From: an uncultured Prevotella sp.
GTDB lineage: Bacteria > Bacteroidota > Bacteroidia > Bacteroidales > Bacteroidaceae
Length of the DNA stretch: 64,000 bases
Reading direction: 5' to 3'
Assembly (NCBI GenBank): GCA_946188165.1
Contig: CAMHTW010000010.1
Location: 1-64,000 of the forward strand
Below, piece after piece: positions 27,234-36,764 of this stretch. Each line of letters opens with the position of its first letter. Within the stretch, counting starts at the first letter, position 1. The notes under the pieces were generated by a model. That model saw only the letters and a program-made list of their open reading frames with translations. It did no database searches and had not been told where the DNA came from. Position numbers and translations under genes: made by a program.

Positions 27234-28820
27234 ATGATCAACTTTAAAACCACATATCGCCCCAGTTTTTTGTACGACAATCGTCGGGCAAAGAATTGTT
27301 TTGTGTTATTGGTTTTGCTGTTTGGCCTGGTGCAAAACATGGTGGCAAAACAGATGATCATTCCGATATTCAATGAGGACAGCCCCCTTCTTTACAATTG
27401 GTTTGTTGATAGCAAAGACTCCATCAAATTGTCGGACGAGGAGTTTTTTGACCACAGCGCCAAGGTGCTGTTCAAGGTTAACAAATACGGTCTGCCAAGG
27501 AACGACAAGACCTTGGACGAATTGGAGAAGATTGTGTTGCCACGTATCAATCAGGACAGCCTTGAGCTGGTAGCTATCGTCATCCGAGGCGCTGCCTCGC
27601 CTGAAGGTCCTTTATGGCTCAACAAGATATTGAGTGAGAAACGCGCTAAAGCTCTGACAGACTTTGTGACATCGCGCCTGAAGTTTAACGGGCTCAACGA
27701 TTCGACTAACGTAAACAGAAACCTTCGTCAGGACTGTGTCGTTGAGGACTACCGTTCACTCTGCATCCTGATGAAAAAAGCAAACGATCCTGATTACGAT
27801 TACGTAAAGCGCCTATGCGACCAATATCTGCCCGAGGACAATCTGGAGCAGTTAAAGACTGAACTGATGAAGGCCCGCAAAGGACAGCTGTGGAAACACC
27901 TGCTGGGCACATACTTCCCGCAATTACGCAGTGCCCGCATCTTATTGTTCTTCCGCAAGCACCAGCCCAAGCCCGAAACGGTTGTCACACCAGAACCCAT
28001 CATACCCATAGAGGAAATAAAGACGAATGCAGTAGAGCAAAAGCCCGACACCGCCGTTCTGGACACCCTGCATAACGAAGTAACACCATTGGAAGACGAG
28101 ATTCTCCAGCGCAAAAAGCTGCTGGCTGTCAAGACCAACCTGCTATTTTATGGTGCCTACATCCCTGGCTATGATCGTTGGGCTCCCATTCCCAATATCG
28201 CATTGGAATACTATCCTCTGAAAGGCCACTTCACCTTTGGCGCTTCGTTCGACATGCCTTGGTGGCAGGACTACGATGCCCACAAGTACTTCCAGTTCCG
28301 CAACTATCAGGTGGAAGGAAGATGGTATGCCCATGGAGCCAATAAGACGACAGTGACTAATGATGCTAATAAGATCAATGAGGAAAATAGGGCCTATAAC
28401 AAAAAAGCCTATACCGGCTTCTACCTTCAGGGATATGCTCATCTGGCCGTCTTTGGCATCTGCTTCGATGAAAACCGAGGTTGGGTAGGTGAAGGTGCAG
28501 GTGCAGGCATTGGTGCAGGCTATGTGCTGCCGTTGTCACGTGAAGGACACTGGCGACTGGAGTTTGGCCTGCAGGCTGGTTTCTTCCGTTGCAAGTACGA
28601 TCCCTACCAGTTCGAGAACCCTGTGAATCCTGCCTATCGCGACGGACTCTACTACTACAAGTGGACGCAGAGACCCAGCTTGTTTGAGAAGCGTCAGTAT
28701 CGCTGGAACTGGATAGGCCCAACCCGCATAGGTATCACCCTGAGCTACGACCTGTTATATCGCCGTATAGAGAAGAAGGGCGTGAGCTTTAAGAGCACAG
28801 AAAGGAGGGCCCATGAATAA
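27234..28820 (+). CDS. DUF3575 domain-containing outer-membrane protein
   Basis: N-terminal OmpA-like region (VAIVIRGAASPEGPLWLNKILSEKRAKALTDFV) and AVKTNLLFYGAYIPGYDRWAPIPNIALEYYPL typical of DUF3575 proteins near fimbrillins. Confidence 0.77.
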   Translation: MINFKTTYRPSFLYDNRRAKNCFVLLVLLFGLVQNMVAKQMIIPIFNEDSPLLYNWFVDSKDSIKLSDEEFFDHSAKVLFKVNKYGLPRNDKTLDELEKIVLPRINQDSLELVAIVIRGAASPEGPLWLNKILSEKRAKALTDFVTSRLKFNGLNDSTNVNRNLRQDCVVEDYRSLCILMKKANDPDYDYVKRLCDQYLPEDNLEQLKTELMKARKGQLWKHLLGTYFPQLRSARILLFFRKHQPKPETVVTPEPIIPIEEIKTNAVEQKPDTAVLDTLHNEVTPLEDEILQRKKLLAVKTNLLFYGAYIPGYDRWAPIPNIALEYYPLKGHFTFGASFDMPWWQDYDAHKYFQFRNYQVEGRWYAHGANKTTVTNDANKINEENRAYNKKAYTGFYLQGYAHLAVFGICFDENRGWVGEGAGAGIGAGYVLPLSREGHWRLEFGLQAGFFRCKYDPYQFENPVNPAYRDGLYYYKWTQRPSLFEKRQYRWNWIGPTRIGITLSYDLLYRRIEKKGVSFKSTERRAHE

Positions 28821-30036
28821 GCTATGGGGCATACAGGGCCAAATAGGCTCATGGAAGAAGTCTATGAGACTCATTGGACTTAAAGGACTGATGGGCTTCA
28901 TGGGTCTTTTAGGCCTTTTGGGCATGGGGTTTGGGTCTTGCAGTCCGGAGCCACCACTTCACCTCTATGATGCTCAGGAAGCGATGATAGAGCTGTCTGT
29001 TGTCGACCTGGATTTTGAGAGCTATTGGGGAACCGTGATGGACTTGAATACAAATATGGAAATTGAGAGCAACTGGTACTATGGCTGGGACGCTGTAGAT
29101 GTCGCCACCCATGGCGAGATAGGCTACACCCTACCCACCGTATTTGAAGTGCGCCGTTATTATACTGGCGAGGTACCTTATGTCAAGCATACCGGTGTCA
29201 TCAGAGATACCATTCATGGCAACAGTTTCCAAGGCATGTACGACTGGGGCTTCTGGGACATGATGCTGTGGAACGAAATTGATGCCAAAGACGGTGTGCA
29301 GAGCATCATCATCGACGAAAACAGCACACTCGATTCCGTTTTCGCCTATACCAACGCGACAATGCGTAGCACGCGTTATAATGCTCCTCGCTTCACCCAT
29401 GCCTTCAATGCTCCAGAGCCATTGCTGGTCGTCTATGAGCAGGGCATTGAGATTAACAAGAATCTAGACGGCTTTGTCTTCGACGAAGAACGCAACGCCT
29501 GGGTCAGAACCCTAAAGATGACCCTGAGGCCTGTTACCTATATATACCTGACGCAGGTAATTCTACACAACAACAGGGGACGCATCAGCAGCATTGACGG
29601 CAATGCCGACCTTTCGGGTATGGCTCGCAGCACCAACATGAACACAGGTCGGGCTGGCGACGATGCCATCACAGTATTCTTCAATGTCAACTTCAAGAAA
29701 GACCGTGACAAGGACGGTGAAAAGGTAGATATCATCGGTGGACGTGTGCTGACCTTCGGTATCTGCGGACTGCAAGCCAACAAGATTAGCAGTCCCAGTG
29801 AGGTGAAAGACGCCCATCGCCACTATATGGACTTCACCATGCAGTTCAACAATGGTATGGACTCCACCTTCGTGTTTGACGTGACAGACCAGATTCGTGA
29901 GAAATACAGGGGTGGCATCATCACTATTGAACTCGACGTTGACACCATACCGATACCCACCCGCTCAGGCGGCAGCGGTTTCGATGCGGTGGTAAAAGAA
30001 ACAGAAGATGGTGGCACCTACGAATTTGACATGTAA
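28813..30036 (+). CDS. DUF5119-like lipoprotein (pilus anchor/accessory type)
   Basis: Lipobox GFGSC; VVDLDFESYWGTVMDL; position between DUF3575 gene and fimbrillins. Confidence 0.65.
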   Translation: MNKLWGIQGQIGSWKKSMRLIGLKGLMGFMGLLGLLGMGFGSCSPEPPLHLYDAQEAMIELSVVDLDFESYWGTVMDLNTNMEIESNWYYGWDAVDVATHGEIGYTLPTVFEVRRYYTGEVPYVKHTGVIRDTIHGNSFQGMYDWGFWDMMLWNEIDAKDGVQSIIIDENSTLDSVFAYTNATMRSTRYNAPRFTHAFNAPEPLLVVYEQGIEINKNLDGFVFDEERNAWVRTLKMTLRPVTYIYLTQVILHNNRGRISSIDGNADLSGMARSTNMNTGRAGDDAITVFFNVNFKKDRDKDGEKVDIIGGRVLTFGICGLQANKISSPSEVKDAHRHYMDFTMQFNNGMDSTFVFDVTDQIREKYRGGIITIELDVDTIPIPTRSGGSGFDAVVKETEDGGTYEFDM

Positions 30037-30071
30037 AACGAGAGTATTAACGAGATAAAATAATTAAAAAT

Positions 30072-31949
30072 ATGATGGATATGAAAACATTCTTTTCGAT
30101 TTTATCAGCGCTTGTCCTTGTGACGCTTTTTGGCTGCACAAATGACGAGAATGTGGGAAACAACACTTCCGTAAATCCTAAAGACGCTGGAGCTATTGCC
30201 TTCAGTGGCGGAAGCAGTATGATTACCCGTACCACCTCCTATGGTGCGACGGCAGCAGCTAAATTGGGCAATACTTTCGTTGTATATGGTACGAAGCACG
30301 TTACAGCTGAAGACAAGACTGCCATCAATGATGCTGTTGTCTTTAACAACTTCCAGATTAAATGGACCTCAGCCAGTGCTGGCAGCAATGAGTCAAATGC
30401 CAGTGACTGGGGCTATCTTGGTTTGCAATCCTATGATGCTACGCCAACGTCCCAAGGTATCAAGTACTGGGACTATAGTGCCGCTCAGGGACATACCTTC
30501 TATGCCTTCTCAAGTTCGGATATCAGCTATCCTAAGAATGAGGCTAACGACAAGGTGCTGGTGACCAAGACTACTTCTGACGAGACTTCCCTGTACAACA
30601 AAGGTTATGCAGTAACCATCAAGAATGGTGCCTCACTTAACAACCTGTATTTCTCTGACCGCGTGCCAGTAGCAAAAGCAGACTATGACAAGACTGTCAA
30701 CTTCACCTTCCGCAACGTCGCTACATTGTTGCGTGTTGGTTTCTATGAGACCATTCCCGGCTATAGGGTCCAGATTGACAAGTTCTACATTGATGACGAT
30801 GCAACGGCAGCAGTCACCAGCTTTGCTGCAATGAAAGACGCCAAGACCGATGGTTTCTATGCGTCATTACAAAACGTAAAAGGTTCTACCGACCAGACTG
30901 TGAATGTCACTTATTATGACAATAGCGACCCAACGATTGAGAACAGAGCAAAACTGGCGAATCCCACAGGTGGCTACAACTATGCACTGAAACTGGGTTC
31001 TGGTGCTTCCATCATAGGTACCGATTTGGGCACTTCAGCCTCTTCACCAACGTGGGTCAACAGCGAATATACGTCTGTGTTCCCGTTTGAGGACAACACG
31101 AATCCGCTGCTTCTGAAGCTCGACTTTACGATGTATGCTGAAGACGGTTCACCCGATGTCATCCATGTGCGTGGCGCTCGTGCCGTCGTTCCTGCACAAT
31201 ATATAAAGTGGAAGAGCAACTTCGCCTATACCTACATTTTCAAGATTACTGACAAGACCAACGGTACCACTGGCGATGTGGATGCGAACGATGATCCTAC
31301 AGACCCAGAAGGTCTGATGCCCATCACCTTCGATGCCATCGTTTATGATGTTACCGAGGAACAGCAGCAGACTATCTCTTCCGTATCTTCCAACAGCATT
31401 ACCACCTATGCTGAAGGTGCCCTCGTCAATGAATACACAGCTACCAAGCCCATCTACGTCGTTGTTTCGAATAGCGCTTCTGGTGCAGTTATCGCACCAT
31501 CAGCAATTGGTGACGCAGCAAGTGAGGCTCAGGTCTACAAGCTCAGTAAGGCTGCTACAGAATCAGATGTCGTTGCTCAGCTGATGGGTTCACCTATGGG
31601 CATCACGATGACTGCTGAAACGGCAACACTGGGAACCAGCATTCCTCTCGCTGACGGGTCGACACCCGCTATCAGCAATGTGAAGTTCACACCCTCTGCT
31701 GCTAATACATATTATGCCTACGTATATACGACAGAAAAATATGTCGCTCCCACTTATTTGAACCAGTCTGCTGGCACTTACGACTCTGGCAAGACCTATT
31801 ACATGAAGACTGCCAACGATGTGTACTATGCTGTCACAGTGGCAAATGCAGCTGCCTTCAACGAACACAAGGCCCAGCTGTATATCATTGATTCTACAGC
31901 ACCTGGCACCCCTGGCAAATATGATGTAAAAGTCATAAAGGTACAGTAA
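30072..31949 (+). CDS. Fimbrillin family lipoprotein (paralogue 1)
   Basis: Lipobox TLFGC, AIAFSGGSSMITRTT, RVGFYETIPGYRVQIDKFYI, C-terminus YDVKVIKV. Confidence 0.78.
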   Translation: MMDMKTFFSILSALVLVTLFGCTNDENVGNNTSVNPKDAGAIAFSGGSSMITRTTSYGATAAAKLGNTFVVYGTKHVTAEDKTAINDAVVFNNFQIKWTSASAGSNESNASDWGYLGLQSYDATPTSQGIKYWDYSAAQGHTFYAFSSSDISYPKNEANDKVLVTKTTSDETSLYNKGYAVTIKNGASLNNLYFSDRVPVAKADYDKTVNFTFRNVATLLRVGFYETIPGYRVQIDKFYIDDDATAAVTSFAAMKDAKTDGFYASLQNVKGSTDQTVNVTYYDNSDPTIENRAKLANPTGGYNYALKLGSGASIIGTDLGTSASSPTWVNSEYTSVFPFEDNTNPLLLKLDFTMYAEDGSPDVIHVRGARAVVPAQYIKWKSNFAYTYIFKITDKTNGTTGDVDANDDPTDPEGLMPITFDAIVYDVTEEQQQTISSVSSNSITTYAEGALVNEYTATKPIYVVVSNSASGAVIAPSAIGDAASEAQVYKLSKAATESDVVAQLMGSPMGITMTAETATLGTSIPLADGSTPAISNVKFTPSAANTYYAYVYTTEKYVAPTYLNQSAGTYDSGKTYYMKTANDVYYAVTVANAAAFNEHKAQLYIIDSTAPGTPGKYDVKVIKVQ

Positions 31950-31983
31950 CAACTAACTAGACAAAAAACATAACAATTAAAAG

Positions 31984-33876
31984 ATGAAGACTATGAAAAA
32001 GTATTTATTCCTTGCAGCCGCTGTCACAATGATGGCCAGCTGCTCCGACAACAACTTCGTGGGTGACAACAACCCCGATAATCTGGATGGCTCAGGAGCT
32101 ATTGCCTTCGGCTTCGACGTACAAAACATCACTCGTGGTGGTGACCTTGTTGGTTCTGATGCAGCAGATAAACTGCAGAGCCAATTCGTTGTATTTGGTA
32201 CCAAACATTCTGCTGCAGAATCTGCTGATGCCACAAATGACATGGTAGTATTCCAGAACTACAAAGTAGAATACGCAGCAAATACTGCTGGAACAAAAGC
32301 ATCCAATACTCATAACTGGGATTATGTTGGCCTTACACCGTATGCTAGTACTATTGTGTCACCTGTTGCAACCTCTCAAACAGTAAAGTATTGGGACTAT
32401 AGTGCCGAGCAGGGTTACACTTTCTATGCTTTCGCCTCTAAAGCAGACCTAGAAGGTGATAAGGTTACAGTAACAAAGACCACTACAGGTACTACTGTTT
32501 ATGATAAGGGCTATTCAATTGTAATTAAGAACGGTGCTAATTTGGACAAATTGTATCTCTCTGACCGTACGCCTGTCGCAAAGACAGCCTATAATAAGCC
32601 TGTCACATTGACATTCCGCAACTTTGGTACTCGTGTTCGTGTAGGTTTCTATGAGACCATTCCTGGCTATAAAGTTAAAATTGACCAGTTCTATGTTGAT
32701 GGTGATGCTACAGCTGCAGTGACTACTTTTGGCGCTATGGACGTAACGAATACAACAAACTTTGCTGCTGCTTTACAGAACATTAATTCGACCGCTGAAA
32801 GTAATACGTTGACGGTATCATACTTAAATGGTAGTAATGGTCCTGTAAACCAAGTTAATGTCACACCGACTACCGTTGGTTATAACTACTCATTAGTGCT
32901 TGGAACAGGTGTTATTAGTGCTACAGAATTAGCAACCTCTTCTGCTACTCCAACATGGGATAAGACGGATGGTGCATATACTACTGTTTATCCCTGTTCA
33001 GGTGTCACCAACCCCATGTTAATCAAAGTGGATTATACATTGACTGCTGAAGATGGTGGTGGTGAGGTTATTAAGGTTAAAGGTGCAAATGTTGTCGTCC
33101 CTGCTCAATATGTGCAGTGGAAGAGCAATTTTGCATATACCTACATTTTTAAAATTAGTGATAACACCAATGGTTCTACCGATGGTACTACCCAAGGGCT
33201 TTATCCCATCACTTTCGACGCTGTCGTTGTTGATGTAGCTGATGACAAGACTCAAGAAACCATTACTACCTTTGAGGACTATTCTATTACAACGTATGCG
33301 AATGGCTCTGCTGTTACAAACGACAATGAGTATAAGAAAGGTAAGGATATCTATGTTGTGAAGATTAATAATTCTAATGGAGCAATTATTCCTCAGACAA
33401 TTGGAACAGATGCTGTTAACAAAGCGCAGGTTTATGTAGTAACTCAAGAGACTGGTGCTGATGCCATTTCAGAAGCCACTATCACAGCTAGGCTTAATGG
33501 TGCTCCCAATGGTATTGTCTTGACAGCAGTTAATCCTGCTGCAACCCTCGCCTCGTCTGCGCCAGCTGCTGATGGAACCAACTTCAGTTTTGGTGGAAAT
33601 GGTTCAGTGAAGTTCACTCCAGGAGCTGCAGGCACTTATGCTTACGTTTCAGTTCGCACTGTCAATGTCGCAGCCGCATATACAGCTGTTGGATCTGCTA
33701 CATGGAGTGGAACTACGACGTATTACTTCAAGACAGATAAGAATGTATATTATGCCGCTGCTGGTATTAACGAAGCCAACTTCGACACATACAAGGCAAA
33801 CTTATATACAAGAAATACTACACCTACACCTGTAGATGGTGTCTATGACATCAAGGTCATTAAGGTAGTTGACTAA
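31984..33876 (+). CDS. Fimbrillin family lipoprotein (paralogue 2)
   Basis: Lipobox MMASC, AIAFGFDVQNITRGG, RVGFYETIPGYKVKIDQFYVDGDATAAVT, C-terminus YDIKVIKV. Confidence 0.8.
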   Translation: MKTMKKYLFLAAAVTMMASCSDNNFVGDNNPDNLDGSGAIAFGFDVQNITRGGDLVGSDAADKLQSQFVVFGTKHSAAESADATNDMVVFQNYKVEYAANTAGTKASNTHNWDYVGLTPYASTIVSPVATSQTVKYWDYSAEQGYTFYAFASKADLEGDKVTVTKTTTGTTVYDKGYSIVIKNGANLDKLYLSDRTPVAKTAYNKPVTLTFRNFGTRVRVGFYETIPGYKVKIDQFYVDGDATAAVTTFGAMDVTNTTNFAAALQNINSTAESNTLTVSYLNGSNGPVNQVNVTPTTVGYNYSLVLGTGVISATELATSSATPTWDKTDGAYTTVYPCSGVTNPMLIKVDYTLTAEDGGGEVIKVKGANVVVPAQYVQWKSNFAYTYIFKISDNTNGSTDGTTQGLYPITFDAVVVDVADDKTQETITTFEDYSITTYANGSAVTNDNEYKKGKDIYVVKINNSNGAIIPQTIGTDAVNKAQVYVVTQETGADAISEATITARLNGAPNGIVLTAVNPAATLASSAPAADGTNFSFGGNGSVKFTPGAAGTYAYVSVRTVNVAAAYTAVGSATWSGTTTYYFKTDKNVYYAAAGINEANFDTYKANLYTRNTTPTPVDGVYDIKVIKVVD

Positions 33877-34058
33877 TCCTATATACCAGGTGGGGTTCGA
33901 CTCCTCGGTGGGTAACTAAGAAAAGAATAAAGTAATAAAGAAGAAAAAATGAAAGAAAATGGACTTCTCTTCCAAGGTCGTTTGGCCGTCGTAGCGCCGT
34001 CGTTGGTATATCGTAGCGATATCGATGGTTCGACGGAGCTTCGGTTATCTTTCGGTAA

Positions 34059-34102
34059 GGTAAGAAGAGGGTAAGAAGAGGCCAAGAAGAGGGTAAGAAG
34101 AG
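34059..34102 (+). repeat. 11-bp tandem repeat array (GGTAAGAAGAG x4, one unit variant)
   Basis: Units at 34059, 34070, 34081 (gccaagaagag) and 34092. Confidence 0.9.
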
Positions 34103-34150
34103 GCCGGGCCTCGAAATAGTATAAGAAAATAAATTATTAACGAAAACTGA

Positions 34151-35914
34151 ATGAATATGAAAAAGAAACTATTCTTCGCAGCAATCGCCATCACAGCATT
34201 GGCAAGCTGCTCAAGCAACGACTTCGTGGGTGATGAGAGCCCACAAGTGACAAGTGAAATCGTTGGAGCTATTAGCTTTGGCTCTAGTACACCAGCTATC
34301 ACGCGTGCTGCCAAATCAGGTGCTGACGCCGCTACTGATTTGAATAACAACTTCGTGGTATTTGGTTATAAGACTGTTAGTGCAGCTACTCAGACGGTGT
34401 TTGATAACTATCAGGTTAATTATGTAACTAATACAGCTAATACGACAGAGTCAAATTCTGTAAATTGGGAGTATGTTAGTTATAAGAACTTGCCTTTTGG
34501 TACTACCACGACATCTGGCGGTACATTAAACACTGATGGCGTTGCCAAAAACGCAAATGCTTCTTCAACTAATATAGAACAGTCAATTAAATACTGGGAT
34601 TTTAATGCAAGTCAGTATGATTTCTTTGCCTATTCATTAGGCGCAGGCGAGGCTGATAATGATGATGAAGGTACTGATCCTCAGTATGCAAAAGCATCAG
34701 CCCTTTCAAATTCAACCTACACATTGGAGGGTAATGCTGCACAACTAGGTACATGCTATATCTCTAATAAGAAAATTGTAGCGCCAGCCACTTCTGCAAC
34801 GGAGGTGGATCTCGAGTTCCGCTCTTTCCTGACTAAAGTTCAGCTGGGATTCTACGAGACTATTCCTGGTTATTCTGTAAAGGAAGTTAAGTTCTATCCT
34901 TCATCTTCAGAGACTTCCACTACAACCCCTAGCCTTTATACAGCAACTGCAGTTATTCCCAATGGTGGTAAGTACACAGTTACTTTTGATGCAAGTGGCA
35001 AAGCACAAGTTGCATTAGCAACAAGTGATCCTGCACCAACAAAAATTTCAAAGATAGATTTCAATACTACTCTGACAGATTATGTTGGAGCTGATTATAA
35101 AGAAGACAATACAAGTACTGTCTATTTGGGTAGAGCATCTAATGCTGCTACCAAGACAAACGTTATAAATGTTCTTCCTAATCCAGCTAATACGAATGCA
35201 TTGAATTTGAAGATGGACTTTACCCTTGTATCACGTGATGGTACTGGTGAAACTATTAACATGACTGGTGCTACCGCAGTTATTCCTGCTGCTTATGCTC
35301 AGTGGAAGCCAAACTACAAGTACACATACCTCTTTAAGATTAGTGATAACACCAATGCACAGTCAGGTACTATCACAGGTCTGTATCCTATTACCCTTGA
35401 TGCTGTCATAACCGACGCTCAAGATGGTAGTCAGGAGACAATTACTACTGTTAGCAATCCTAGCATCACAACCTATGCTAATGCTTCTGCTGTGCTGACT
35501 GATGAAGAGTATAAGTCAGGTGCAAATATCTATGTAGTTGTAAATGATGGTGTAGCTCTTACCGTTGGCACAAATGCAAAGCTCTATACAGCAACAGTTG
35601 AGGCTGGTGCAGCTCAGGGTATTACTGAAGAAACAGTGAAGAATGCATTGGCTAATGGAACTCAGACTCCTACAGGTACTTGGACAGTCACAGACGCTCT
35701 TGGAAAGAAGTTGGTTGTTACCACAGCTAGTGTACCAACTCTCACTGCAACAACAGAGATAGCTGCGGACGACTCTCCTACAGGTGTTGCTATCACTGTA
35801 AATGGTGCTAAGTTTACACCTACTGCAGCTGGCTACTATGTATTTGAGTTTACCGACACATCAGATAGTAACAAGAAGTACTATAAGGTCATCAAAGTCG
35901 TAGCAGGCTCATAA
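34151..35914 (+). CDS. Fimbrillin family lipoprotein (paralogue 3)
   Basis: Lipobox ALASC, AISFGSSTPAITRAA, LGFYETIPGYSVKEVKFYP, C-terminus KYYKVIKV. Confidence 0.8.
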   Translation: MNMKKKLFFAAIAITALASCSSNDFVGDESPQVTSEIVGAISFGSSTPAITRAAKSGADAATDLNNNFVVFGYKTVSAATQTVFDNYQVNYVTNTANTTESNSVNWEYVSYKNLPFGTTTTSGGTLNTDGVAKNANASSTNIEQSIKYWDFNASQYDFFAYSLGAGEADNDDEGTDPQYAKASALSNSTYTLEGNAAQLGTCYISNKKIVAPATSATEVDLEFRSFLTKVQLGFYETIPGYSVKEVKFYPSSSETSTTTPSLYTATAVIPNGGKYTVTFDASGKAQVALATSDPAPTKISKIDFNTTLTDYVGADYKEDNTSTVYLGRASNAATKTNVINVLPNPANTNALNLKMDFTLVSRDGTGETINMTGATAVIPAAYAQWKPNYKYTYLFKISDNTNAQSGTITGLYPITLDAVITDAQDGSQETITTVSNPSITTYANASAVLTDEEYKSGANIYVVVNDGVALTVGTNAKLYTATVEAGAAQGITEETVKNALANGTQTPTGTWTVTDALGKKLVVTTASVPTLTATTEIAADDSPTGVAITVNGAKFTPTAAGYYVFEFTDTSDSNKKYYKVIKVVAGS

Positions 35915-35993
35915 CCCCTCCCCCCTACGGGCTCCCTCGCAAGAGGGGGCCAATAGGGCTAATAAGGCTAATAAGATAATAATTAAAAAAACA

Positions 35994-36764
35994 ATGAGCG
36001 AGCAAGAAACGAAGAAGGACGAGGCCATTAAGGCTAATGAGGCTAATGGGGCTTATAAGCCCAATGAAGCTAATGGGCCTGAAGCCAATAGCCAGCCCCA
36101 GCGCAAAGCGCTGGAGCCTAAGCCCTTCTTGCCAAAGAAGGGTAACTATCGTGGACTCATCGTCTATCAGAAGGCGGAGTGTATCTACGATATCACCTTC
36201 TATTTTGCTCACCATTACTTCGTGGAGCGCAAGGATCGCACCATCGACCAGGTCGTTCAGGCCGCCCGCTCTGGTAAGCAGAATATCGCAGAGGGCTGTG
36301 CAGCAGCCAGCACCTCTGCTGAGACAGAGTTGAAACTGCTGGGGGTGGCCCGCGCCAGCATGCAAGAGACGCTGTTGGACTACGAGGACTATCTGCGTAC
36401 CCGCCACATGGAACAGTGGCCCTTAGACGATCCTCGTACCCAGCAAATACAGGAATATAGCAAGGTGCACAACCGTCCGGAGGACTACACGAAGGACATC
36501 GACAAGCGCTCACCCGAAGTCCTGTGCAACATTGCTATCACCCTGATCCACCAGTTCGACAACATGATGGGCAGGCTACTGGATCGCCTGCAAAAGGACT
36601 TCGTGGAAGAAGGCGGTATTCGCGAGCGGATGACTGCAGCGCGCCTGGGCTACCGCAATGAGCAGAAAGCCCGCATCGCAGAGCTTGAGGCGGAGAACGC
36701 CAAGTTGAAAGCCCGCATCACCGAACTGGAGGCCGCCCTGCGGCAGAAAGGAGACAAACTATGA
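35994..36764 (+). CDS. Four-helix-bundle (S23-type, suffix-domain-like) protein with C-terminal coiled coil
   Basis: YRGLIVYQKAECIYDITFYFAHHYF...DQVVQAARSGKQNIAEGCAAASTSAETELKLLGVARASMQETLLDYEDYLR. Confidence 0.8.
   Translation: MSEQETKKDEAIKANEANGAYKPNEANGPEANSQPQRKALEPKPFLPKKGNYRGLIVYQKAECIYDITFYFAHHYFVERKDRTIDQVVQAARSGKQNIAEGCAAASTSAETELKLLGVARASMQETLLDYEDYLRTRHMEQWPLDDPRTQQIQEYSKVHNRPEDYTKDIDKRSPEVLCNIAITLIHQFDNMMGRLLDRLQKDFVEEGGIRERMTAARLGYRNEQKARIAELEAENAKLKARITELEAALRQKGDKL

Noticed and set aside
33880-33915. tRNA or att remnant (GGTGGGGTTCGACTCCTCGGTGGG resembles a T-arm)
   Set aside because: No acceptor, anticodon or D-arm can be found; only a T-loop-like stretch with imperfect stem.
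35994-36764. Diversity-generating retroelement, because four-helix proteins (Avd-like) accompany DGRs
   Set aside because: No reverse transcriptase, TR/VR pair or adenine-biased repeat seen nearby.
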